Origin: Poa pratensis
Lineage: Eukaryota > Streptophyta > Magnoliopsida > Poales > Poaceae
Direction of reading: 5' to 3'
Length of the DNA stretch: 64,000 nt
Assembly: GCA_947311845.1 (NCBI GenBank)
Contig: CAMZMU010000027.1
Location: 45,494,053 to 45,558,052, forward strand
Shown here: positions 53,006 to 63,920 of the stretch, piece after piece
How positions within the stretch are numbered: the first letter of the stretch is position 1
How the letters are laid out: each line of letters starts with the position of its first letter
Notes under the pieces: model-generated
The model's database searches: none
Seen by the model: the letters and a program-made list of their open reading frames with translations, nothing else
What the model was told of the DNA's origin: nothing
Program-made: the position numbers and the translations under genes

Positions 53006-53525
53006 AAGCGAAGATTTGTTAAACCTTACCCACCGAGCGTCACCCTCCCTTTCCTCTCCCCGATACAGATCTGAGAGGCGATTTTGAGAGTCCACCGTCG
53101 GTCCACCTCTTCCACCGGTGAGGCGTGGGTTCCCTCCCCTCCGTCGGCTGCTCCGGCGGCGGGAGGGTGGGGGAAGCCCGTCTCACGGCGTGTATTCATG
53201 GTTGGGCTTGGCAGGTGTCCGGCCGGCGGCGCTTCGGAGGCGGAGGTGCTGTTGGTTCGTCTGTTGTCTGCGCAGATCCCCTCCGGCGGTGGCGTTCTCT
53301 GGCAGTAGTCTCTTCGGAGGCGGTGCTCGGTGACTTCCCGTCTGCGGTGTGGTGGGCTCCGGCGATTCAATGTTTTGGGAGCTTCAGCAGCGGCGCGCCA
53401 TCGTCAGCTCTGGCTCGTCGTCGTCGTCGGGATCTAGAGTGCTTCCTTGTAATTTTTCCTTTGTTTCTGGACCTTTCTGTAAGTTTGGAGAATTAATATA
53501 TCATCCCTTTCGCAAAAAAAAAAAA
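53006..53525 (+). mobile_element. Retroposon with poly(A) in TAR copy B intron
   Basis: Flanked by the 17-bp target duplication ACGTGATATTAGCTGCT (52989-53005 and 53526-53542). Ends ATTAATATATCATCCCTTTC then GC and an A12 run, the style of grass LINE 3' ends. GC-rich 5' portion; no coding domain, so a truncated or non-autonomous non-LTR copy. Absent from copy A. Confidence 0.92.
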
Positions 53526-53849
53526 ACGTGATATTAGCTGCTGTATTTCACGGGGCAGCAAACATTATGATGGGCGACACGACCATGAATGATTGAATCT
53601 GTAATTTGCCGTAACACTGGGACAAGTCATCTGAAGTGACTCATCACTCATCAGTGAGTGGACGGACGCTGCTGTCCAGTTATTAGTTTGAGATGGAGCC
53701 ACGTTTTAGTTATGGGACGGTCGTACGTCGTAATATGTGATGATTATTTTAGGTAGAGACGTAGAGTAGGTTGGATTGTGATCGAAACGATCAAGTCCCG
53801 ACTGAATTATGTAATGCCTCGCGGCAAACGTGGTCACCGATCTTCAAAT

Positions 53850-54060
53850 CCTAAAATGAAAACGGAGCGGAAACTTTCCGACTTTTTCCGCGGAAAAACG
53901 AAAACAGAACAAAAATATGAAAGTGGAAACGGAATTTTGTAAAATGAAAACGGAACGGAAACGGAAACTTTTATGCGAAAACGGAAAGGGAAACGGAACA
54001 ACATATTCCGGTGGAACGATCACGAAAACGGAAATTCCGTTTCCAGCAATACGGAACTTT
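53850..54060. repeat. Degenerate ACGGAAACGG simple repeat
   Basis: Repeated AAAACGGAACGGAAACGGAA-type units in copy B intron 1, replacing the copy A retroposon and Pack-MULE block. Non-coding. Confidence 0.7.
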
Positions 54061-55121
54061 TCGTTTTTTGCTACGTGGTGCTATCTGAATGCAGCAGGCC
54101 TAACAATTTTAGCGAGAACACCGAGGCTGAACCAAATATCTAAACAAAAAAAAAGTAAAATATATGAAGTGACCATGTTTAGGCACTACGTACTTGCATA
54201 TTATCTCCCTCTCAAGGCATTCCTAGTTTGGCATTTCAATGTTGCACTCGGTTTAGGGACGATAGTAGGTTTTTTTTTGCCAAAGTTGATAACTTAGAAA
54301 CACTAGATTATACTTTAATTTATTTCATCTTATTAAATTGATAAGTTTGTTGTTTTGCTTGAGTTTTCCTGCATTATTCAAGGGGTCGCTTGGTTCCGGC
54401 AAACATCTGCTTTTTATTCCATGTCCGCACCTTATTCGGTCTGTATCTGTTCCATGTCCGCAAACTATCTAATAGAATGTTTTTCTAAACCATAACTTAT
54501 AGTCACTCCTACTCCTATAGTAATGTTCGTTATTACACTATTAACTTTTACAACCTTCTCCCTGTGTTTTCTATTTTCACACCTATTACATTTGTATAGA
54601 AGCATACATAGAGCTGGACTCTTGCTCACGGGTTTCAATGATCTCTCTATTAAAAAAAATGAAAATGATTTCTATTTGGAGCTACACAAAAATAACAAAT
54701 GTGTGGATCTAAATGTACACACTTTTAAATCTTCAAAATATACAAGATTTTGTCATTCTTTGTGTAGCTCACAATTTTTTTTTGTAGAAAAATAGAGAGA
54801 GCACGGGTACACGGGAGCCAAAACTCTGCTCACTCCTTTTTTTTCATATCTATGTACTACTTCTCTAAACAGGTTTTACCACCTCGTGTCTGTCGCAGTA
54901 CCGCACGCAAGATTAAATACCCAGAGACGCAAGATGCCGATGGGACGACGCAACAACTGGGATCACAATTAGGTAACCAGAGGTAATTACTGTGCACCTG
55001 ACGGCATCCTCCCAAATCATGTCATCGAGAACTTCACAGTTGGCAGCGACCACGCATGACAGGAAGGCAAGAGGGAGAGATCGAGGCATATGTACTATGT
55101 AGATCAGTAGAATCCGGTCAC

Positions 55122-55470
55122 CTGTCAGCGTCGACGGCGCAGTCGGGCGTCCGGACGGAGCAGTCCGGCCCTTGGAAGCAGGTGTTGCACTCGCACCCGG
55201 GTCGCCCGTCCTCGCCGACGATGCCATCAAGGAACACGCGGCCGTGGCCGGAGCACCCCGTCGCGGCCATGGACTCGGCATCCCTGGCCGCCTGCAGCGC
55301 CCAGCTCAGCGAGCCGCCGCCGTTGCTGGCCGCGCCAAGCAGCTGCGGCGGCGTCGGCGTCGGCAGAGCTGAGAGGAAGTGGTGCGCTACGAAGAGGGCG
55401 TTGAGGACCAGCGATGAGCAGAGGAGGACCTGCAGCCCGAGCACCCAGGTGTTCTGGAGGCGGGTTCCAT
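55122..55470 (-). pseudogene. TAR-like copy B, exon 1 with 1-bp frameshift
   Basis: Counterpart of 12517-12860. The start ATGGAACCCGCCTCC is kept, but the copy A run CCTGGGGTG is CCTGGGTG here, so the frame shifts at codon 9-10. The rest of the exon (VLLCSSLVLNALFVAHHFLS, then GCECNTCFQGPDCSVRTPDC) is open only in the shifted frame, which has no nearby in-frame ATG upstream. A 6-bp insertion adds TP in PTPTPPQLL. As drawn, the normal start cannot reach the aminotransferase exons, unless another first exon is used or the deletion is an error. Confidence 0.82.
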
Positions 55471-55884
55471 CGTTTGGTTTGGCTGTGTGGATCCTATAAT
55501 CGTGGAGAGCTTGCTTTAAGTCAGTGGCGTGCGTGTGGCCCTGCTTCAGATAATTTTTTTACGGGACCCCACCTTCAGAGAGTGACGGTAGGGTAGAATA
55601 CTGTTTTTTTCAAAAAGAAAAAATCATGCAGTACACGAGGTGGTAGACTTTGTTGGGTTGAAGCCTCCCTGATCTTTGCTTCTATGTACACGGTATATCT
55701 CTAAAAATCATGTTTGAGATTGATAGTTTGATTGGCCGGCCTGGCTTGGCGTGGTAGGGCTGCTGCTGGTGACGCCATCATGCTGCTAGGAGTCGCTGCC
55801 GAGTGACCGGCACCACTGTAAGCCGCCTACTCCGAGTTGAGGACCAAGAACCCCGGGAATCGGAATGCGCCATGGACGATGTGT

Positions 55885-56060
55885 CTCAAGTTCAAAATCT
55901 GGCCAACAATAAAATAGTCACGCCTTTCATCGATCTCGATCTTCATGTACGTTTGCAACGTAAACGTGGGGGACTGTTGAAATATATAGCCTATCCACTT
56001 TCCATCAGTTCAGAAGTTTGGTTTAGTTGGCTAGTGCAATATCAATTTTGCCACCCCCAC
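55885..56060 (+). mobile_element. Copia 3'-end fragment at the copy B breakpoint
   Basis: Contains AAACGTGGGGGACTGTTGAA, a copia-type purine tract followed by an LTR start (TGTTGAAATATATAGCC at about 55976). Only a short piece is present. Copy B similarity to copy A stops exactly where this begins. Confidence 0.6.
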
Positions 56061-57297
56061 CTCGATAATTTTTTTTTGCCTCTATACCAGAGGACGGTGT
56101 AGTCGTCGCGACCCAAGTCAGGTATAGGAAATGTGTCCGATGGTTGGCATTGGCTTTGATGTTGTGAGGCCCTCTCGGCCAAGAGAAACTAAGAAAATCT
56201 CGTGCCACTTTACGTAATTGGAGTCCTTAAGATCGAGAGTGACTGGGACATTGGTTTTGATGGAGGCAAGCTAGGAGGAGGGGTTGGGGGTATGGGAATA
56301 GGAGGGGAGTCGAGAGTGAATTTCCCCTTTTCGACATCTTGTCGTGCAAGTTCTCCTCACGGGTTTGGATCATGGATTCAAGATGCTTCAATTCCTCCTC
56401 GGGTGCTTTGAGTTCATGGTAGTCATGGCGGCCGGAAGAGTTAGGAGGAGAGGATTAACTTGTCTCGCACCATGTAAATTGCGAGGAAAAAATAGCGCTA
56501 TTGAGTTTTAAGAAAGTTGCATCTATTTTGATATTGCCCACTATATATAGCGCTCTATAGGTGAGAGCAGATAAATGGCTCCCCAGCTTCAAGGAGCTCG
56601 TTTTTTTAAGAAAAAAAAATGGAAAACGACATATTTATGTTGTCTAAGATCTACCCATGTGCAAAATCTCAATGAAAAATCGTCGATTTTTTGCCTGGGC
56701 AAAAATGAAAATTTTGTAGATCTGGATCGATGAACAGTTTCCAGATTTAAAATTTTGAAACTTTGCCAGATTTGCCTTTTTGTCTTGTCTAAAATAATAC
56801 GAATTTTGCATTGAAAATTTGCACGGTGATAGATCTCAATATTATCTACACCTAGATTTTTTAATTTTTTTAAACATAAATAATTGATTTCAATTTCTTT
56901 TTGGAATAGAGCTGAAATGTAGTTTCCACCTATAGTTTTGCTATAGCACCGAAATAGCGGATTTTGTGGGCTGCCGCAATTTGTCGTAGGGCACTATTTT
57001 TTTCTTAGTAAATTGTGAAAGAGCGGGCGGCTTGATGCCTGCCTCGGTGCCTCTCTCATATATGTATTCTGGCGTTTTTCTCCATTTAGTCATGGTAATA
57101 CATAGACTTATTACAAATACAAACGAATTATTAATACGAACAGTGTATGTTCGGTAGCTTGTCATGTTCTCCACGATGATCATCACGGTTGGGAAGCGTT
57201 AGATGATAACCGGACGTAATTAGTCTTGATAACGAGTGCGCAGATCTGAAGTAGATATTGCATGTACAGTTATCAGTCATATGTAGAAGTTGGTCAC
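56061..57297. other. Gene-free region between copy B and TAR exon 1 copy C
   Basis: No supported gene. Short AT-rich segments with AATAGCGCTATTGAG (about 56495) and CTATAGCACCGAAATAGCGG (about 56941) hint at a transposon remnant with inverted ends, not resolved. No TAR exons 2-5 are found here. Confidence 0.4.
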
Positions 57298-57641
57298 CTG
57301 TTAGCATCGACGGTGCAGTCAGGCGTACGGACGGAGCAATCCGCCCCTTCGAAGCAGGTGTTGCACTCGCACCCTGGTCGCCCGTCCTCGCCGACGATGC
57401 CATCCAGGAACACACGGCCGTGGCCGGAGCATCCCGTCGCGGCCACCGACTCAGCCTCCCTGGCCGCCTGCAGCGCCCAGCTAAGCGAGCCACCGCCGTT
57501 GTTGGCCCCGCCGAGCAGTTCTGACGGCGGCGGCAAAGCTGAGAGGAAGTGGTGCGCTACGAGGAGGGCGTTGAGGAGCAACGAGGAGCAGAGGAGGACC
57601 TGGAGCCGGAGCAGCCCAGGCGTTCGGAACGCGGGCTCCAT
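57298..57641 (-). CDS. Orphan TAR-like exon 1 (copy C)
   Basis: 344 bp, same length and donor (ACAG|GTGACC type) as copy A exon 1. It encodes MEPAFRTPGLLRLQVLLCSS through the anchor and GCECNTCFEGADCSVRTPDC with no frame defect. It is more diverged than A is from B (for example PPPSELLGGANNGG), so it is an older duplicate. An in-frame ATG six codons upstream exists (57659); the second is preferred because copies A and B start there. No exons 2-5 follow before copy B exon 1, so it is either an exon relic or an alternative first exon splicing to copy B exon 2. Confidence 0.75.
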
Positions 57642-58904
57642 GGTTTGGCTGTGGATCATGGAATGACTGGTTTAAGGCGTGCCTGTGGCCCAGCTTCAGA
57701 TAGTTTTTCTTTACGGAAGCTCAGCTTGAGAAAGTGACGGTAGGCCGGTAGGGTATAACATATTGTTTACATATTGTTGGATTGAAGCTTCCCTAGCATT
57801 TGCTTCTATGTACACGGTACATCTTTGAAACATGCTTGAGATTGATAACTTGATTGACCGGCCTGGCTGTAACGTCAGTGTGTGTGCAGAACCTTGCATT
57901 ACAGTACAAAACTACTGCAACTTAGTCATGACAGGGAGTGCGCAAGATCTAGATTAGAGAGTGCATATCCCATAGGCCATAGCAACTTAGTCATGACAAG
58001 CGAACTGGAATAAGCTACGAAGTATGAACCATCGATGTTGATACATGTATCAATCACGTCTCGAAACGTTAGTAATTGCAGCCCCGTTCACGTCTCCTTG
58101 AAAGATTCTGGACGAAAGAGATTCCCATAGATTCTTCGTTATTTTACTGGTGTGAGGGTGACCCTGCGTTACATCTTCGTACTGTTCAACGTACAACTCT
58201 GGCATCAACTGTTGTCACTGCTTGCGTCATTTTTTAGACTGTCCTCTTGAAGGATCAAAGATGTCGTCTATAGCATGGCTCCGTGGTTCGGTGCGTCATG
58301 GACTTTTGTAAAATCATCACTGGTTAAAACTCGGTCAAAACTGTTCCGGCGAGCTTAGGACCACCGGTGATATGTTTGAAACAGGATTAGGATCAGGATC
58401 TACAGTTTTGTAGAATTAGGACTAGCTTGACATACCCAAATAGTTTTAGAAACACTGTGCATTTTAGTCATTTTTATTTTGGGGACCCTGTATCCATATC
58501 TCTGCTTGAAGTGCTTAAAAGTGGAGGTCTGAAGAGCCGTTTGCTGCAGAAGAATTCAGAATCATGGAAGTATTTGGCCTTCGGGACCCTTGCAGGCTTG
58601 CACTCAAGCTATCTGGTGTCTATAGAATTTGCCACACAATGCGACCCAACAAGTTTACGTTGTCCCTCTTTGTATCCCCGGGAGAACTTCCTCATTGTTG
58701 AGTTATTACATAGGAAAAGTACACTAGATAAAAATTTAAAACACGACATCGAATCGCCGTGCCCACGGACACTGTCCGTTCAACCCAACCTTGTACTCTC
58801 TTTCAGATTTTGTCCTTAGGTATTATAGCTTACCTTTCTGATCACGCCCCACGTACGTTGAGTGGGCATCTATTGTTTTTTTATTTTTATTAGGAATATA
58901 ATCC
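57642..58904. other. Upstream flank of TAR copy C and gene-free region
   Basis: 57642-57870 resembles the regions upstream of exon 1 in copies A and B (shared TTGCTTCTATGTACACGGTA and GATTGATA...TTGATTG...CCGGCCTGGC), so the older duplication included promoter sequence. Beyond it nothing supportable is seen; a 130-codon plus frame (58427-58819) has no recognisable features. Confidence 0.5.
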
Positions 58905-59100
58905 TGTTATGATCATGTAATTGGTTATGCCGTGTTATAAGGCATAACCGAACCTTTCCGTGTGGATCAAGTTGATCCCGTATCTCATGTAATCCCTCCT
59001 GTAATCACGCTACGGCGATCTCCCTGTAAACCCTAATGCCTATGGTTATATAACACGTAAAGCATACCGAGACAAAGGTATCGCTTCCACCAAAACTGAT
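58905..59100 (+). repeat. 5' LTR of a short-LTR copia element
   Basis: Starts TGTTATGATCATG and runs about 196 bp to just before the tRNA-Met primer site. The right border is set by that site; the exact last bases are uncertain. Short LTRs of this size fit Ale/Hopscotch-like copia. Confidence 0.7.
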
Positions 59101-59101
59101 A

Positions 59102-59113
59102 TGGTATCAGAGC
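59102..59113 (+). promoter_or_regulatory. Primer binding site (initiator tRNA-Met)
   Basis: TGGTATCAGAGC, complementary to the 3' end of plant initiator tRNA-Met and standard for copia elements; placed right after the LTR. Confidence 0.93.
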
Positions 59114-59149
59114 GAACTCTTCCGTGACATCGAGAGAGAGATCCATATC

Positions 59150-61020
59150 GATCTACAAACAAAAAAACTATGACCTACGATCTACAACCTACGACGATGG
59201 CCTCCACCTCTGCCGTGTCGCCGCCGCCGCTTGGTGCTCCGCCCACCGAAAGCTGACGCGGGAGAATCATCTCCTCTGGAAGGCCCAGGTCCTGCCGGCG
59301 CTGCGCAGTGCGCGGCTGCTCGGCATTGTGGACCGGAACGAACCGGCACCGCCGGAAACACTGACGATTGAGAAGGATGGCAAGACAACGAAAGAGCCGA
59401 ACCCGGCTTACGACGCCTGGCTTGTGCGGGATCAGCAGGTCCTGCACTACCTCACCCTTGGCTTGTCCAAGGACATCCTCTCCCAGACCGTGGGTCTGAG
59501 TCATGCCACTGAGGTCTAGGATCTCATCACCGGTATGTTCACCTCACGATCCAAGACCAGGATTGCGTACCTTCGGGGAGCGCTGTCCAATACCAAGAAG
59601 GAAAACAAGACGGCTGACATGTTCGTCAGCATGATGCGGGGATTCGCCACCGAGCTCATCTCCGCTGGACGTCACGTTGATGAAGATGAAGTGGTTGAGT
59701 TCATCCTCAATGGACTCGACGAAGAGTACAACTCTCTGGTGGCCGCCGTGAACGTCATGCCCACGTGCACGGTGAGTGATTTACATGGTATGCTTGCTGC
59801 TCATGACATGCGTCAGGACATGCTCTTTGGCAACGGAGACAAGGGCTTCGAGTCCTCGGCGAACGCGGCGAATCGTTGACGCGGAGATGGCTACTACAAC
59901 AACAACCAGAACTACAACAACAACCAGAAGAAGAAGAACAACCGTGGCTCGTACAACGGCAGCGGCTATGAAGGAGGCTACGGTGGAGACCGTGGCTATG
60001 GAGGTGATCGCGGGTACGGTGGTGACCGTGGTCAGTGGTCACCATGGTGAGCGTGGACGAGGTGGTGGCCGCCACGACGGACGTGGACGTGGACGAGGTG
60101 GCCGCACTGCCTCCAAATATCAGGACGTCACCTATCAGATCTGCAAGATCCATGGGCATCCTGCCAGCGAGTGCTGGTGGCGCTACGAAGACAGGGACGA
60201 TGACGACGAGTCCTACGAGAAGACTGCGAACGCTGCCTACAGTGTCGATACCAACTGGTACCCTGACACCGGTGCAACAGACCACATCACCGGCAACCTG
60301 GATAGGATGATGATCCGTGATAAATATCATGGCAAGGACAAGGTGCACACCGCTAGCGGTGAAGGTATGCAAATTAGTCACATTGGTCAATCTTTTATTC
60401 AAATTCCCAATCATGATTATGATCTCCACTTGAAAAACATCCTACATGTTCCTAGTGTGACTAAGAATCTTTTATCCATACACAAATTTGCTCTTGATAA
60501 TGATGCCTTCTTTGAATTTCACCCGTGGCATTTTCTTGTAAAGGATCAGGCAACGAAGAAAACACTTCTTAAGGGAAGATGTGAAGGAGGTCTCTATCCC
60601 ATCGTGTCAACATCATCATCCCATATCAAGCAAGTTTGTGTCGCCACATCAGCAAAGTGGCATAGTCGCCTAGGACATCCATCGAATTTAGTGGTCCAAG
60701 AAATTCTTAATAAGTGTTGTCTTCCTTATGTCAAGGATTCTAGTATCGAGTCTATTTGTGATTCTTGTCAACGTGCCAAAGTCATCAACTTCCATATCCA
60801 ATTTCTTCTAGTGTGTCAACTATGCCGTTGCAACAAATTTTCTCTGATGTTTGGGGTCCTGCTATCCCCTCTGTTGGCAGACACAAGTATTATGTTATCT
60901 TTATTGATGACTTTAGTAAGTTTACTTGGATATATTTACTCAAAAAGAAATCTGATGTCTTTGACGTGTTCAAAAATTTCATGAATCTTGCTGAACGAAA
61001 ATTGCTAGACATATTGCAAT
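59150..61020 (+). pseudogene. Copia gag-protease-integrase remnant
   Basis: Gag: HLLWKAQVLPALRSARLLGI, VRDQQVLHYLTLGLSKDIL and LNGLDEEYNSLVAAVNVMP, then a glycine/asparagine-rich basic tail (GYGGDRG repeats). A zinc-knuckle-like ICKIHGHPASECWWRYED follows. Protease: WYPDTGATDHIT. GAG-preintegrase: WHSRLGHPSNLVVQEILNKC. Integrase: DVWGPAIPSVGRHKYYVIFI, then DDFSKFTWIYLLKKKSD. Stops (a W codon changed to TAG at 59518, a TGA near 59877) and a frameshift near 60770 inactivate it. It stops at LAERKLLD in integrase, where Sirevirus LTR sequence begins. RT and RNase H are absent. Confidence 0.88.
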
Positions 61021-61029
61021 CTCCTTTTT

Positions 61030-61160
61030 CTTGACAAATGTTTCGATGCAAAGTATAAATATTTCTTTTCATTCCTGCACCACTTAACATGATATTAGAT
61101 ATTTCCTAGTGTTGTTGCCTAACACGCAAAATCATGGGGGACATAAAATATGTCCTTTCA
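61030..61160 (-). mobile_element. Truncated 3' LTR of a second Sirevirus-like element
   Basis: On the minus strand the LTR begins TGAAAGGACATATTTTATGT just after the purine tract of CACCAAAAAGGGGGAGAT. Only about 130 bp remain before copia integrase sequence of the neighbouring element, so the LTR is cut off by a deletion. Confidence 0.7.
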
Positions 61161-61709
61161 ATCTCCCCCTTTTTGGTGTTAGATGACAACACTAGGATTT
61201 GCAACATAGCACAACAAATATCGAAATTCCACAAAAGATTAGAGAGACTCCCCCTACATGTGTGCACATAAGTAGTTTGCATTGGAATACAAATGCTCAA
61301 CATGTAGAAAAGAGGCAACTCACAAGTAATAATTGGAACAAGATAAATTTGCATAAACATGAGACAAACATGAGAAAAGGGTTGAGATGAAAGGATCATA
61401 CCTTGTGCATAATAATGTAGAATATAGACCAATGCACAATAATACATCATAATAAACGATATCATCTCAACCATAGATAATATGAAATCCACATAGTCTC
61501 ACACACCAAATAGTAACATAGTCTCACACAATAAAAAAGCAAACCAAATAAGTTCAACAAGATAAATGACACAAGCGCAAGGAAAAGATAAAAGCACATG
61601 ATTGTGTCCGACCCATGCAAATCTCCGATGAAAACCTAATAGAACTACTTCTCCCCCTTTGGCATCGAAATGCCAAAAAGGGAAAAGAGCGATGCTAATG
61701 CATCCCAAG

Positions 61710-63627
61710 AAGATCACTCATCCTCTTCATCTTTGTCGGCATCATCACCACTTGCTTCTTGGGTCTCCTCCTCATTGAACGCTTCATCATCATCATCCTC
61801 TTCATAGTGCATAGGAGCCTTGCCGGTGTTGCGAGAGGACGAGGGCATGGAGGAAATATCTTCAAAGTCTCCCCAAGGAAATTCATCCACCTTCCATTCC
61901 TCAATAGGAAGAGTAGTATCGGACTCGTGATGCGGGGGCACCTACGGGGCGAGGAGGTGTCTTCCACCGTTGTTGATCTTGCACAGCTCGTTGAACATCT
62001 TGTGTTGGTTGGAAATGATGTGCTTCCTCTCAACATAGCCCTCATAATTCTCTTTGTGAATGGCAATCCCCATACAAAGCTTTATCTTTTGCACCCAAGT
62101 GAGATGCTTAACTTCATTGTTGACCCTCTCTTTGCCACCACTACCATGAGGGTGGAGTGGCATTCTTCCTTCTAACCCTTGGAGCTTCTTCCACCTCTAT
62201 CTCTTGATAAGAAGGTTGAGGAGTGGTATGAATGCTAGCACTTGAGGGTTCCAAACTTGTGTTGCTTGAAGCGAGATTGATCGAGTTGGGGTCTTCTTGA
62301 GGATAAGCTTCATGACATAGGGAGCATACATAGGATTCTTCTTCTCATGAATAGCAATGTTGATCTCACACTTGATATAATCCATCACATCAATCTCATA
62401 CCCATTGCAATTTGGTCCGGCAAGATATGTCTTGTGAGCATGATGCATAAGGTTGACAAGAGCTCCACGGATAGCATCCGTATTACCCGCTTGGGGGGCA
62501 ATACTCCAACGAAACATGCGGATCAAGATGTTGTAGATGGGCTTGAGTCCACGGGTGGTAGCAATGGCACCCTTTTTAGCAACAAGAGGGGCAAGTACTT
62601 CTTATCATAGTCCACCCCTTCAACATGCATCCTTCGACCAACGAGAATGGTGGATCCTTTGAACTCATAACCCAAAACTTGCCCAAACTCTTCAAAGGTT
62701 GAATACACTTGACAGGGCCCGTCATCCAAGTCATCTTGGTGTTCTCCTCCGGTCCTAGCACAAGAGTGGAAAGAATTGTTGGACCATCTCAATGTCATAG
62801 TTTTGTTGAGTGGAGATGAGCTTCTCAAGGCCTAGCTTCTAGCAACCCAAATTGCTTCCACAAAGTATTCCTTCTTGGCTAAAACTTCAAACTTCAACGG
62901 TTTTGGGACACAAAGGGCTTTGGGTCCAAATTTGCATAGATTTCCTTCATGATGAGCTCTTGCTCCTTCCTCCAAAAGTGACCATCGGTTGTGTTGTTGG
63001 GCATATCATAGAAATTCTGCGCCCTCATGGTTCGAAATCCTCCTTGTTCAAGTCCTTCACAGTGGTGATGTTGTCAAACTTGGCCTTCTTGGCCCTTTCT
63101 TCTCGAAGGAGAGCAGCCTCTTGCCTACCCTTCGTGCATCGGACTCCTTTTGCTGCTTGCAACACCACACTGCACATACGGTCATTTTCTTCATCATAGT
63201 CCATAGTCTCTTCCCGACCTCTTTGGTGCTTTGGGTTTGGAGATGATGAGCCGAATATACCTCTTGTCATCTGTGAATAAGAGTAGATAGGTAGCATTGG
63301 GGTAAGCATACATGTCCAAGGAAGCCAAAAGAAGAAACTAATTGGAAGAAATTTCCAGAAATTTGATCTAGACCGGAGTCTCCGGTCTCAGGGGGGCGGA
63401 GTCTCCGACCACACCGGAGTCTCCGGTCAGGGAGACCGGAGTCTCCGGCCCTGGGACAAGAGAGGTCGATCTAGGTCAAATTGGAGGGGAATTTGTTGCA
63501 ATTAATTTCTAGAGAGTGCATTTGCCAACATGATGTTCTACACCATGAAAAACTAAGAAAACTACTCTCTAAAACAGATCTAGGATGAGACCCTAGAAGA
63601 GAGAGAGTGGTGACCTTTGCCCTTCAT
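61710..63627 (-). pseudogene. Sirevirus env-like / plant transposon protein ORF (second copy)
   Basis: Exon 1 is 13 nt (ATGAAGGGCAAAG at 63627-63615) with donor GTCACC. The acceptor TTATTCACAG at 63271 joins to give MKGKDDKRYIRLIISKPKAP. Further blocks: CSVVLQAAKGVRCTKGRQEA, then YSTFEEFGQVLGYEFKGST, IDVMDYIKCEINIAIHEKKN with PMYAPYVMKLI, and a glutamate/aspartate-rich tail ending near 61714. It matches the block order of the ORF at 17812-26884 (FGELLGY, DVMDF, PFIMKLI). Several frameshifts. Function unknown; family role in Sireviruses unproven. Confidence 0.72.
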
Positions 63628-63920
63628 GGTGAGATCCAACGGAGGGGAGGAAGTTCCCGGCGTTGGAGAAGAGGAGGAGGCCGGTGGCACGGTGGATTCC
63701 GGCGACAAGGGGCGTCCGGAGCAGCACGTTGGAGGAGAGGCGGCGTCAGGGAGGGATGTGGGAGTCGGGGGTGTGAGGAAGTTGTGGATCAACTCCCACC
63801 CCGACTCCCTATGGAGCCCTGCGAAAACTGCCGGGACCGGAGTCTCCAGGATAAACAGGCCAGAGTTTCCGGTGTTTACCGCGGAGACTCTGTCCAGACC
63901 GGAGTCTCCGGCCCCTCCAG
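63360..63920 (-). repeat. CCGGAGTCTCCGG palindrome clusters of the second Sirevirus
   Basis: At least eight exact or near copies of CCGGAGTCTCCGG (about 63375-63455 and 63837-63915), lying in the env intron and in the pol-env spacer. The motif has 6-bp complementary arms around one central base, the same design as CCGGTACTACCGG in the first element but with different sequence. Confidence 0.88.

Larger units (their letters stand above)
52975..55121 (-). other. TAR copy B intron 1
   Basis: 2.1 kb. Contains a retroposon (53006-53525), sequence shared with copy A (53543-53850 and 54480-55121) and copy-B-specific filler rich in ACGGAAACGG-like repeats (53850-54060). Donor CAG|GTGACC is conserved. 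Confidence 0.7.
43638..55884. repeat. Segmental duplication, copy B
   Basis: Matches copy A (1-13271) in the same orientation, 42-44 kb away. Private features: C-homopolymer expansion (44878-44899), LINE microdeletion near 45295, Mutator-like element (47453-49437), 109-bp tandem duplication (50951-51168), retroposon (53006-53525) and a different intron 1 filler (53850-54480). It lacks the copy A retroposon at 2265-3667 and the Pack-MULE. Confidence 0.95.

Noticed and set aside
58427..58819. 130-codon plus-strand ORF
   Set aside because: No recognisable motif, signal or homologous context; kept only as a note in the spacer entry.
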